Positions 45,520-53,958 of a DNA stretch of 64,000 nt are shown piece after piece (position 1 is the stretch's first letter; every line of letters starts with the position of its first letter). The notes beneath the pieces were generated by a model. That model did no database searches and was not told the origin of the DNA. It saw only the letters and a program-made list of their open reading frames with translations. A program made the translations under genes and the position numbers. The DNA comes from Acidimicrobiales bacterium (GTDB taxonomy: Bacteria > Actinomycetota > Acidimicrobiia > Acidimicrobiales > JACCXE01), in assembly GCA_035546775.1 (NCBI GenBank), contig DASZWD010000072.1, positions 57,021 to 121,020 on the forward strand. The letters run 5' to 3'.

Positions 45520-47150
45520 GTACGACCGACGAAACCCCTCAACCGGCGCCCGTCCTCGACGTCCGCCGCCGTTCCGAAAGCCGCATGCTGTTCGGCTACG
45601 GCCCGCTGATCGGCTGGATCACGGCCTTCCTGGTGATGATCCTGCTGGCACCGACCGTTGCGCCGGAGCGCATCGTCACGTCGCGCAGCGGCGGCGCGCA
45701 GGCGCAGCAGCAAGGCGACGAGACCGCGGTGACGAGCCTGGGTTCGAGCACCGCCGGTAGCGCCACCGGGCCCGGTGTCACGACGTGTCCCGGCCCGCAG
45801 ATCTCCGGCGACCCGTACTCGCCGCCGTGCCGCGGCTGGAGTGGCGGCAACAACGGCGGCGCCACCGCGAAGGGCGTCACCAAGGACACGATCACGCTGG
45901 CGTGGCGCGACAGCGGCGGCCCCTACGACATCGGGTCGACCGTCAGTTCGCTCACCGGCAAGCGCATCAACACCGGCAACGCGACGCGCGACGACCTGAT
46001 CCGGACGTACACGACCCTGATCGACTACTTCAACAAGCACTTCCAGTTCTACGGCCGCAAGCTGCAGCTGAAGGTGTACAAGGCGACGGGTTCGCCGACC
46101 GACGAGTTGCTCGGCGGCGGCCAGTCCGGCGCCAACGCCGACGCCATCATCGAGTCGCAGCAGATCAACGCGTTCGCCGACCTCGGCGCGCAGGCGCCGC
46201 CGTTCGCCGACGCGCTGGCGCACCAGGGCGTCATCGCGACGAACCCGATCTATCCCTCGCTCAACGCCTTCAAGCAGAACGCCCCTTACAACTGGGGCCT
46301 CACCCCGGACTGCGACAAGGTGGCCGAGTACGGCAGTGACTTCGTGCTCAAGGAGATCATCGACAACCCGGTGCTCGCCGGCCAGTACAAGGGTCAGAAG
46401 CGCAAGCTCGGCCTGGTGTATCCGGAGTCGCCGGCGTACAGCCCGTGCGCCGACCACGCCCGCGAGATCTTCAAGGCGGCCGGGAAGGCCTTCCCCGAGG
46501 CGCGCACGTACCGCCTGTCGCTCGACGGCATCCCGCCGGACTCCCGCGACATCGCGGCCGCGTTCGCCAACGACGGCATCACCACGGTGCTGCTGTTCAC
46601 CGATCCGCTCACGCCGTACTTCATGACGGCGACGGCCGAGCAGAGCAACTGGCACCCCGAATGGATCGAGATGGGTGTCGCCTACCTCGACACCGACTTC
46701 GCCGGCCAGCTTTACGAGCCCGACCAATGGAAGAACTCTTTCGGCGTGTCGCTCAACGGCGAGACGCTGCCGTCGCGCTCGACCTACGGCTACGCCGCCT
46801 ACCGGTCGATGGACTCGTCGACGTCTCCCGTCGACCTCGCCGTCGACCTCATGTATTACAACCTGTATCTCGTCGCCATCGGCGTGCAGATGGCTGGCCC
46901 GAACCTCACGCCCCAGAGCTTCGCCCAGGGCATGCACGCCTACAAGGAGGCGTCGGACGACGGCGCGGCGGGCGCGTGGGCCTTCCCCGACGGCCAGTAC
47001 ACGGCGCCGGTCGACGGCCGCGTCGTGTGGTGGGACCCGAACGCGGTGTCGAACTACAACGGCCAAGCGGGCGCGTACAAGGACAACGGCAAGCGCTACC
47101 CGCTCGGCCAGGTGCCGGCCGGTCCGCCTGACGTGCACGTCGGCCAATGA
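45516..47150 (+). CDS. Membrane-anchored Liv-type substrate-binding protein
   Basis: A 544-residue protein. It has a cytoplasmic N-terminus of about 30 residues, one transmembrane helix (LIGWITAFLVMILLAPTVAP) instead of a lipobox, a Gly/Ser-rich linker with cysteines (VTTCPGPQISGD, PPCRGW), then a type-1 periplasmic-binding-protein fold (KDTITLAWRDSGGPY, RKLQLKVYKATGSP, QKRKLGLVYPESPAY, GITTVLLFTDPL). These belong to the branched-chain amino-acid/amide binding class; ligand unknown. It overlaps the preceding and following genes by four bases each, so all three are coupled. Confidence 0.82.
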   Translation: MSTTDETPQPAPVLDVRRRSESRMLFGYGPLIGWITAFLVMILLAPTVAPERIVTSRSGGAQAQQQGDETAVTSLGSSTAGSATGPGVTTCPGPQISGDPYSPPCRGWSGGNNGGATAKGVTKDTITLAWRDSGGPYDIGSTVSSLTGKRINTGNATRDDLIRTYTTLIDYFNKHFQFYGRKLQLKVYKATGSPTDELLGGGQSGANADAIIESQQINAFADLGAQAPPFADALAHQGVIATNPIYPSLNAFKQNAPYNWGLTPDCDKVAEYGSDFVLKEIIDNPVLAGQYKGQKRKLGLVYPESPAYSPCADHAREIFKAAGKAFPEARTYRLSLDGIPPDSRDIAAAFANDGITTVLLFTDPLTPYFMTATAEQSNWHPEWIEMGVAYLDTDFAGQLYEPDQWKNSFGVSLNGETLPSRSTYGYAAYRSMDSSTSPVDLAVDLMYYNLYLVAIGVQMAGPNLTPQSFAQGMHAYKEASDDGAAGAWAFPDGQYTAPVDGRVVWWDPNAVSNYNGQAGAYKDNGKRYPLGQVPAGPPDVHVGQ

Positions 47151-50100
47151 GCGTGCTGCTCGAGCCGCGTTATCGCCGCCCCGGCATCGTCGTGCTCACG
47201 ACGGTGCTGGTGCTGCTGGCGACCCAGGTCTTCCCCCACAGCTACCCGCTCGGCGTGCTCGCCAAGGGTGCCATCCTCGGCATCTCGTCGGGCTTGCTGG
47301 CCCTCGGCCTCGTCCTCGTCTACCGCACGAGCCGCGTCATGAACTTCGCCTACGGCGCCATGGGGTCCTGCGCCGCCGAGTTCGGAATCGCGGCGTTCGA
47401 CGTGTGGCACTGGTCGTGGCTGGCCTGTGTCGCCGTCGCGCTGGTCGCCGGCGCCGTCGTGGGCCTCGTCGTGGACCGCGTGATGCGTCGCTTCGCCAAC
47501 GCGCCGCGCCTCGTCGTCACCGTCGCCACCATCGGCCTGCTCCAGATTCTCGTCGGCATCCAGTTCGCCATCGCGTTCTGGTCCCACGCCCGCCTGGTGG
47601 TGGCGCCGTTCAAGACAAACCTGTCGGCGCACAGCTTCACCATCGGCACGTCGCTGTTCGACTTCAACGACGTCATGCTCGTCGTGCTCGCGCCGATCGC
47701 GCTCGGCGGCCTCGCCTGGTTCCTGCTGCGCACGGACTCGGGCAGCGCCGTGCGCGCCGTCGCCGACAACAGCGAGCGCGCCGCGCTCCTCGGCATCCCG
47801 ATCTGGCGCCTGACACGCATCGTGTGGATCCTCGTCGGCGCGCTGGCGGCGGTCGTGATGATCCTGTCCGCTCCGGCGAACGGCTTGCCGGTGAACCCGT
47901 TCGTCGGCGTCGGCGGTCTGTTCATGCCGGCGCTGGCGGCGGCGATCATCGCCAAGATGGACGACATGCCCCTCGCCGTCACGGCGGGCACGGGCCTCGG
48001 CGTGTTCCACTCGATTGTCGCCTACAACGTCCACAAGGCTTCGGTGTCAACCGTGGCGCTGCTCGTCATCGTGCTGGTGGCGCTGCTCGGGCGCCGCTGG
48101 GACGTGAGCCGCGCCGAGGCAGCGGAGTCGTCGTGGTCGCTGTCGGGCGCGGCGCGTCCCTTGCGGCCCGACGCCGCGCGCCTGCCCGAGGTTCGCATCG
48201 GGCGCGCCGTGCTGCTGGCGGTGCTGGTCGCCGTCGCGATCGTGTTCCCGCTCGTGGCCGCGCCGGCGCGCACCCACACCGTGTCGGGCTATCTCGTCTA
48301 CGGGATCGTCGTCGTGTCTCTGGTTGTGCTGTCGGGATGGGCCGGGACGATCAGCCTCGGTCAGGTCGCCATCGTCGGCGTCGGCGCCGTCGTGGCCGGC
48401 GACGCCATCGTGAAGCTCAACCTCGACCTGTTTGCGGCGATCGTGCTCGCCGGCGTCTGCGGTGCGGTCGTCTCCGTGCTGATCGGCTTGCCGGCGCTGC
48501 GGGTGCGGCCGTTGTTCCTCGCGGTCACCACGTTGCTGTTCGCCGCCGCCATGGACAACTTCGTGCTCAACCCCGCCAACTTCCCGAAGTGGATTCCCGG
48601 CAACATCGTGCGACCAGTGCTGTGGAAGCGCTACCCGATGGGGTCGGAACGCACGATGTACTTCGTCATCCTCGCCGTGCTCGGCGTGGCGATCGTGTTG
48701 GCGCGCGTGCTGCGCGCCGGCCGGCCCGGACGCCTGCTGCTGGCGACGCGCGACAACGCCCGCGCCGCCACCGCCATGGCGATCCCCGTCGTGCGCACGC
48801 GCGTCGCCGGTATGGCCGTGGCCGGGGCCATCGCCGGCGTCGCCGGCGCGCTGGCCGCGGTGCTCGAAACGGGCGTGGGCGCGTCGAGCTTCCCGACCCA
48901 GACGAGCGTGCTCGTGTTCTCGATGGCGGTGGTCGGCGGGTTGTCGAGCGTCGCCGGCGCCCTCGCTGGGGTCGCCGCCGTGGAGTTGTTGATCTTTGCC
49001 ATCGGGCTGACGACGTCGGCTGGTGCCGCGTTCGGTGGCCTCGGCACCGGCGCGTTGATGTTGTTCGTGCTGCTCGCCTTCCCCGGCGGCATCGGCCAGT
49101 TCATGGAGCGCGTGCGCGATCGCTACGTCAGCGTCGTGGCGCGGCGCCGGGGTTTGACGTTCAGCGTCGGCGCGGCCGCCGGCTCCGTCGCCGTCGACAC
49201 CACTTCTGTGAAGGACGAGCGCCCCATAGGGGCGCCGACCCTTCACAGAAGTGAAGGGGCCAAGCTGGCGTGCCGCGGGATCACGGCGTCGTACGGCCCG
49301 TTGCAGGTCCTCTTCGGCGTCGATCTCGACGTCCACGAGCAGGAAGTCGTCGCCCTGCTCGGCACCAACGGCGCCGGCAAGTCGACGGTGTTCCGCGTGA
49401 TCACCGGGTTGTTGCCGGCGACGGGCGGCGAGGTCGAACTCAACGGGCAACGCATCACCGGCCTGGCCACCGACGAGATCGCCCGGCGCGGCTTGGCGAT
49501 GATGCCCGGCGGTCGGGGCGTGTTCCCGACGATGTCGGTGCGGGAGAACCTGCGCCTGGCGTGCTGGCAGATCCGCAAGGACACGGCCCGCGCCGACGCC
49601 GCCACCGAAGAGATGCTCGGCATGTTCCCGATCCTGCGCGAGCGCGGCGACCAGTTGGCCGGCAACCTGTCCGGTGGTGAGCAGCAGCAGTTGTCGCTGG
49701 CGATGGCCTTCATCACGAAACCCTCGGTGCTACTGATCGACGAGTTGTCGCTCGGCTTGGCGCCGACGATCGTGGCGATGCTGTGCGAGAAGGTGCGCGC
49801 GGTGCACGAAGCCGGCACGACGATCGTGGCCGTCGAGCAGTCCGTCAACGTGGCGCTCGAACTCGCCGGCCGGGCCGTGTTCCTCGAGAAGGGCGCGGTG
49901 CGCTTCGTCGGCAACACCCTCGACCTCTTCGACCGGCCCGACATCCTGCGCTCGGTCTTCATCGGCGACACGGCGGCCGCTCCGGCGACCGCACACGACC
50001 GCGACGACGAGGCACCGTCGCGCGACGTCGGCCTAACCGTGCAGGAGATCACCAAGACGTTCGGCGGCATCCGCGCCCTCGACGGCGCCAGCCTCGAAGT

Positions 50101-50845
50101 GCGACCCGGCACGATCGTCGGGCTCATCGGTCACAACGGCGCCGGCAAGACGACGTTGTTCGACGTCATCTCCGGCTTCCACTCTCCCGACGCCGGCCGG
50201 ATCTCACTGGGCGACGAGGACGTCACCGACACGCCAGCGGCGCAGCGGGCCATCCGCGGGTTGGGCCGGTCGTTCCAAGAGGCTCGGCTGTTCCCCTCGC
50301 TCACGGTGACCGAGACGATCGCCGTCGCCCACGACCGGCATCGCAAGAATCACGACTGGGTGGCGGCGTCGTTCGCGCTGCCGGCGGCGGTCAACGCCGA
50401 TGCCGATTCCTTCGAGCGGGCCAACCAACTGATCTCGCTGCTCGGTCTGGACAACTTCGCGTCCACGCCGATCGCCGACCTGTCGACGGGCACGCGCCGC
50501 ATCGTCGAGTTGGCGTGCGCACTGGCGATGGACCCGGCGGTGTTGCTCCTCGACGAGCCCTCGGCGGGCATCGCCCAGAAGGACACCGAGGCGCTCGGAC
50601 CGCTGCTGCGTCAGATCCGTGCCGAGACCGGCGCGGCGATCGTGATCATCGAGCACGACATGTCGCTGCTGAGCGAGCTGTGCGACGAACTCGTCGCCAT
50701 GGAGAACGGCAGCGTGATCTTCAGCGGTACGCCCGCAGAAGTGCTGGCCCACCCGCGGGTGATCGAGAGCTACCTGGGCGTGGACGAATCAGCCATCCGC
50801 CGTTCGGGAACGCGGGCGCGGGTCAAAGCCGGCGCCCGGCGTTAG
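47147..50845 (+). CDS. Fused LivH-LivM-LivF-LivG ABC transporter
   Basis: A 1232-residue polypeptide holding a full Liv-type transporter. About 1-310: LivH-like permease (GAILGISSGLLALGLVLVYR, NFAYGAMGS). About 345-660: LivM-like permease (LSGWAGTISLGQVAIVGVGA). About 705-935: LivF-like ATPase, Walker A GTNGAGKS (about 742), signature LSGGEQQQL. About 955-1210: LivG-like ATPase, Walker A GHNGAGKTT (about 995), signature-position LSTGTRRIVELA, Walker B VLLLDEPSAG. Bacteria normally make these as four proteins. The joint between LivM and LivF is encoded by a perfect palindrome (49201-49253). Moves an amino-acid-like or related solute; substrate unknown. Confidence 0.88.
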   Translation: MSVLLEPRYRRPGIVVLTTVLVLLATQVFPHSYPLGVLAKGAILGISSGLLALGLVLVYRTSRVMNFAYGAMGSCAAEFGIAAFDVWHWSWLACVAVALVAGAVVGLVVDRVMRRFANAPRLVVTVATIGLLQILVGIQFAIAFWSHARLVVAPFKTNLSAHSFTIGTSLFDFNDVMLVVLAPIALGGLAWFLLRTDSGSAVRAVADNSERAALLGIPIWRLTRIVWILVGALAAVVMILSAPANGLPVNPFVGVGGLFMPALAAAIIAKMDDMPLAVTAGTGLGVFHSIVAYNVHKASVSTVALLVIVLVALLGRRWDVSRAEAAESSWSLSGAARPLRPDAARLPEVRIGRAVLLAVLVAVAIVFPLVAAPARTHTVSGYLVYGIVVVSLVVLSGWAGTISLGQVAIVGVGAVVAGDAIVKLNLDLFAAIVLAGVCGAVVSVLIGLPALRVRPLFLAVTTLLFAAAMDNFVLNPANFPKWIPGNIVRPVLWKRYPMGSERTMYFVILAVLGVAIVLARVLRAGRPGRLLLATRDNARAATAMAIPVVRTRVAGMAVAGAIAGVAGALAAVLETGVGASSFPTQTSVLVFSMAVVGGLSSVAGALAGVAAVELLIFAIGLTTSAGAAFGGLGTGALMLFVLLAFPGGIGQFMERVRDRYVSVVARRRGLTFSVGAAAGSVAVDTTSVKDERPIGAPTLHRSEGAKLACRGITASYGPLQVLFGVDLDVHEQEVVALLGTNGAGKSTVFRVITGLLPATGGEVELNGQRITGLATDEIARRGLAMMPGGRGVFPTMSVRENLRLACWQIRKDTARADAATEEMLGMFPILRERGDQLAGNLSGGEQQQLSLAMAFITKPSVLLIDELSLGLAPTIVAMLCEKVRAVHEAGTTIVAVEQSVNVALELAGRAVFLEKGAVRFVGNTLDLFDRPDILRSVFIGDTAAAPATAHDRDDEAPSRDVGLTVQEITKTFGGIRALDGASLEVRPGTIVGLIGHNGAGKTTLFDVISGFHSPDAGRISLGDEDVTDTPAAQRAIRGLGRSFQEARLFPSLTVTETIAVAHDRHRKNHDWVAASFALPAAVNADADSFERANQLISLLGLDNFASTPIADLSTGTRRIVELACALAMDPAVLLLDEPSAGIAQKDTEALGPLLRQIRAETGAAIVIIEHDMSLLSELCDELVAMENGSVIFSGTPAEVLAHPRVIESYLGVDESAIRRSGTRARVKAGARR
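49201..49253 (+). repeat. Nested palindrome encoding an interdomain linker
   Basis: CACTTCTGTGAAGG (49201-49214) pairs exactly with CCTTCACAGAAGTG (49240-49253), enclosing GCGCCCC (49219-49225) with GGGGCGC (49229-49235). It has the same build as terminator-like hairpins at gene ends in this window, yet it lies in frame inside the fused transporter gene, encoding residues of about 685-703 between the permease and ATPase halves. Confidence 0.8.
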
Positions 50846-50917
50846 AGGCAGCCCGCGCGCGCCTCGATCTCCAACGTCAGGCGCGTTGTCGTGCAACACC
50901 GACCTAGGGTGAGCTTC

Positions 50918-53725
50918 GTGCGGGACCTGCCCGGCGGCGAAGTGACGTTCTGCTTTACCGACATCGAAGGCTCGACCCGCCTCGCCCGTCGCCTTGGCGA
51001 GAGGTGGCTGGGTGTGCTGCAGCAGCACAACCACATCCTGCGCGAGGTGTGGGCCGAACACGATGGCGTCGAGGTGATGACGGAGGGCGACGCGTTCTTC
51101 GTCGTGTTCCGCGACCCGGCCGCGGCCGTGGTTGCCGCCATCGACGCGCACGCACGGCTGGCGGGCGCGGCGTGGCCCGAGGACGGCGCCGTGCGCGTCC
51201 GCATCGGACTTCACACCGGCGTGGCCGACGTCGCCGACGACGACTACGTCGGCGTCGAGGTGCACAAGGCGGCTCGGGTCGCGGCCGCGGCCCATGGCGC
51301 GCAGGTACTCGTGTCCGGCCGGACCCGAGACCTGGCGGCCGCGGCGCTTCCGGCCACTATCCACCTGCGCTCGCTCGGCGCGTTCGCACTCAAGGACTTC
51401 GAAGACGGCGTCGAACTCGTCCGGGTCGAGCACGAAACGCTGGCACCCGGCCCCGCACCGAAGGCGCTGCCCGTCGCGGCGCACAACCTGCCGCTGCTGC
51501 GCACGCCGTTCTTCGGCCGCGACGTCGAGCGGATCGAGGTCGCGAAACTGAGCGAGCAGCCCGGAGTGACGACCGTGGTCGGCCCCGGCGGGGCGGGCAA
51601 GACGCGACTCGTGTTCGAGGTCGGGCGCGCCGTGTCGGCCGACCGTCCCCACGGCGTGTGGGCGGTGCTCCTCGCGGGCGAACCCGCGGACGGCGACGTC
51701 ACGCCGGCGGTGGCGCGCGCGCTCGGGATCCCCGACGCCGCCGGCGTCGCACTCGTCGATGCGGTTGCCGAGGCGCTCCGCGATCGCGATGCCCTCCTGG
51801 TCCTCGACAACTGCGAGCACGTCTTGGACTCGGCGGCGCGGGTGATCGACCAGCTGCAGCAGTCGTGCCCGGCGTTGTCGATACTCGTCACCAGCCGCCA
51901 GCCGCTCGGCCTGCCCGGCGAGCGGGTGTGGGCGATGCCCTCACTCAGCGTGCCGCCCGCCGGCGCTACGGCGGCCGACGTCCTCGCGAGCGACGCCGGG
52001 CAGTTGTTCGTCGACCGCGCGGGCGCCGCGAATCCCGCGTTCGCGCTCACCGACGCCACGGCGCCCGCCGTGGCGATGATCTGCCGGGGCGTCGACGGCC
52101 TGCCGCTCGCGGTCGAACTCGCGGCTGCCGCGACGCGCTCCGTCCCGCTCGACGCGCTGGCTCGTCGCGTCGAGGCCGGCACGATGCCGCTGCGGTCGAC
52201 GGGTGCGGCGGCCGCGCCGCGCCAGCGGTCGGTCGACGAACTCATCAGCTGGTCCTACGACATGCTCGACGAGACACAAGCCGCTGTGTTCCGCCGCCTC
52301 GCGGTCTTTCGGGGCGGCTGGACCCTCGAGGCCGCCGAAGCCGTCTGCGCTGACGACGCAATTGACGCCACCGACGTCGTCATCGCGTTAGGCGATCTCG
52401 TCGACCGCTCACTGGTCGTCCTCGAGGTCGACGGCCGGTACCGGATGCTCGTGCTGATCCGCGCCTTCGCGGAGCAACGCCTGCAGGCGAGCGGTGAAGC
52501 CGACGACGTCGGCGCGCGGCACCGCGCCTATTTCACCGAGGCGACACTCGCGCTGCGCGCCCAAGGCGCGGGCGCCGCATCGTTTGCCGCCGTCGACGCC
52601 GACCTCGACAACTTCCGCGCTGCGTTCGACCGCGCGATCGCGGCCGGAGATGCGACGAACGCACACACGCTCTCGTTCTTCGTCACGCTGCTGGTGGCGC
52701 GGGGCCACCACCGTGACGCCGACGCGACCGTCGCGCGCCTGCAGGCCGCGGCGCCACCGGAGTCCGACATATTCGTGAGCGCCCTGACCATGCGAGCGCA
52801 TTTCGCGGCCGCCTTCGGCGACCCCGAGGAGGCATGCGAGCTCGCGGCCGCGGCGTTGCGCGGCGCCGAGCGTTTAGGCGACTCCGACTTCGCGATCACA
52901 TGCGCCGGTCTGCTGGCGTGGCACCAGGCGAACAACGGCGACGTCGAGGGATCGCTGGCGACCGTCGACCGGTTCCTCACCGACGACGTGACCGGCCCGG
53001 CGCGGGCCCGATTGCTCGAGGCCCGCGGCGGCGCACTCTTCGCGCTCGGCCGGACCGCCGAGGCCGCCGCATGCCACCTCGAAGCCGCCGATCTCGCGGC
53101 GCTGGACGGCGACGAGTTGGCCGCGGTGGAGACTCGCCTGATGACCATCGAGACGCTGTACGACGCGCAGCGACGGAGCGAGGCGCTCGGCTTCGTGCGA
53201 GCGGCGATCGACTTTGCCGACGCCGCCGACGCCGCCGCAGTCAGGTGCCACGCGATTTTCTACGCGACGCGGTTGGGCTGGTGCGCGGCGGAAGATCCGG
53301 CGTTTCTCGCCGACCTGCGCAAGATCGTCGACGTCCCCGCAGCCCTCGAAGAGGCGCTGGCCGTCGCCGACAGCATCGGCGATTCGGCCTTCGCCGTCGT
53401 GTGCCGAGTGGAGCGCGTGACGGGTTACATCTTCACTGGCGACTTCGGCGCCGCAACCGAGGAGCTGCGCTGGGTGTTCTCCCACCGCAACCTGACCCCC
53501 CAACGTGGGCTGATGACCTCCCTCGTCGAGCTCGCCGCGATCGTGCTCGACGCCCGCGGCGACCCACTGGCGTCGGCCCTCGCCCACACGTCTCTCGCCG
53601 ACGACAACTCCCCGTGGCTGCGCGATCGCCTCGTCGCCATCGCCCAGCCCGGCGATGCGCCGCTCGACCTTGCCGCCGCGGTCGACCTCGCCGCCGACCG
53701 GTTACAGATGAACTTCAGCGGTTAA
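50918..53725 (+). CDS. Class III cyclase-like / STAND ATPase / TPR regulator (2)
   Basis: About 935 residues with the same order as the protein at 5137-8148. Cyclase-like domain has CFTDIEGSTRLA and TEGDAFFVVF, with metal aspartates present; VHKAARV has His in place of the usual Asn. ATPase: Walker A GPGGAGKT, LLVLDNCEHVLD. The helical C-terminal half has TPR-like repeats but diverges from copy 1. No DNA-binding domain at the end. Start uncertain: GTG 50918 has AGGGTGAG upstream; GTG codons at 50909 and 50891 are alternatives. Same strand as the transporter, so it could follow it in the transcript. Confidence 0.8.
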   Translation: MRDLPGGEVTFCFTDIEGSTRLARRLGERWLGVLQQHNHILREVWAEHDGVEVMTEGDAFFVVFRDPAAAVVAAIDAHARLAGAAWPEDGAVRVRIGLHTGVADVADDDYVGVEVHKAARVAAAAHGAQVLVSGRTRDLAAAALPATIHLRSLGAFALKDFEDGVELVRVEHETLAPGPAPKALPVAAHNLPLLRTPFFGRDVERIEVAKLSEQPGVTTVVGPGGAGKTRLVFEVGRAVSADRPHGVWAVLLAGEPADGDVTPAVARALGIPDAAGVALVDAVAEALRDRDALLVLDNCEHVLDSAARVIDQLQQSCPALSILVTSRQPLGLPGERVWAMPSLSVPPAGATAADVLASDAGQLFVDRAGAANPAFALTDATAPAVAMICRGVDGLPLAVELAAAATRSVPLDALARRVEAGTMPLRSTGAAAAPRQRSVDELISWSYDMLDETQAAVFRRLAVFRGGWTLEAAEAVCADDAIDATDVVIALGDLVDRSLVVLEVDGRYRMLVLIRAFAEQRLQASGEADDVGARHRAYFTEATLALRAQGAGAASFAAVDADLDNFRAAFDRAIAAGDATNAHTLSFFVTLLVARGHHRDADATVARLQAAAPPESDIFVSALTMRAHFAAAFGDPEEACELAAAALRGAERLGDSDFAITCAGLLAWHQANNGDVEGSLATVDRFLTDDVTGPARARLLEARGGALFALGRTAEAAACHLEAADLAALDGDELAAVETRLMTIETLYDAQRRSEALGFVRAAIDFADAADAAAVRCHAIFYATRLGWCAAEDPAFLADLRKIVDVPAALEEALAVADSIGDSAFAVVCRVERVTGYIFTGDFGAATEELRWVFSHRNLTPQRGLMTSLVELAAIVLDARGDPLASALAHTSLADDNSPWLRDRLVAIAQPGDAPLDLAAAVDLAADRLQMNFSG

Positions 53726-53892
53726 CGAACGGCGCGCGACGCGTTGCGGTTGGACTGGAGACCCTTGGTCTGGCGCGACTCGTTGCGGTTGGGGATGAGC
53801 CCCTTCGTTTCCCGCTTCGCCTCGCGCTCGGTATCGCCGGTCTTCGCGCTGGTCTCGGCGGCCTTGCCCGGCTTCTTCGGCTTGATGCCCAC
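53722..53892 (-). CDS. Small basic repeat protein (N-R-N-x-S-R family, copy 2)
   Basis: A 56-residue basic protein, GTG start at 53892 with GAAGGAG seven bases upstream. MGIKPKKPGKAAETSAK is followed by two units, ETKGLIPNRNESR and QTKGLQSNRNASR, then AVR. It is a paralogue of 32029-32196 (same P-K-K-P start, R-E-T-K, N-R-N-E-S-R-Q-T-K, terminal S-R-x-V). Short and antisense-overlapped at its stop, it is easily missed by gene callers, but the conserved sequence and strong ribosome-binding site support it. Its stop overlaps the end of the cyclase/ATPase gene. Confidence 0.7.
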   Translation of the reverse strand: MGIKPKKPGKAAETSAKTGDTEREAKRETKGLIPNRNESRQTKGLQSNRNASRAVR

Positions 53893-53958
53893 GGCTACTC
53901 CTTCGGTGCAACTACGAGGCCATTGTGTTGGTCGCGTCGGGGCTGGTCAACTACTGGC

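Noticed and set aside
46675..49254. An 859-codon alternative frame within the transporter operon
   Set aside because: Arg/Pro/Ala-rich shadow of the fused transporter; the plus-strand frame at 47147 has all ABC-transporter motifs.
47147..50845. Reading the transporter fusion as a sequencing or assembly artefact
   Set aside because: No frameshift signature is needed: linkers are in frame and the domains are in a sensible order. It still cannot be excluded without read data.
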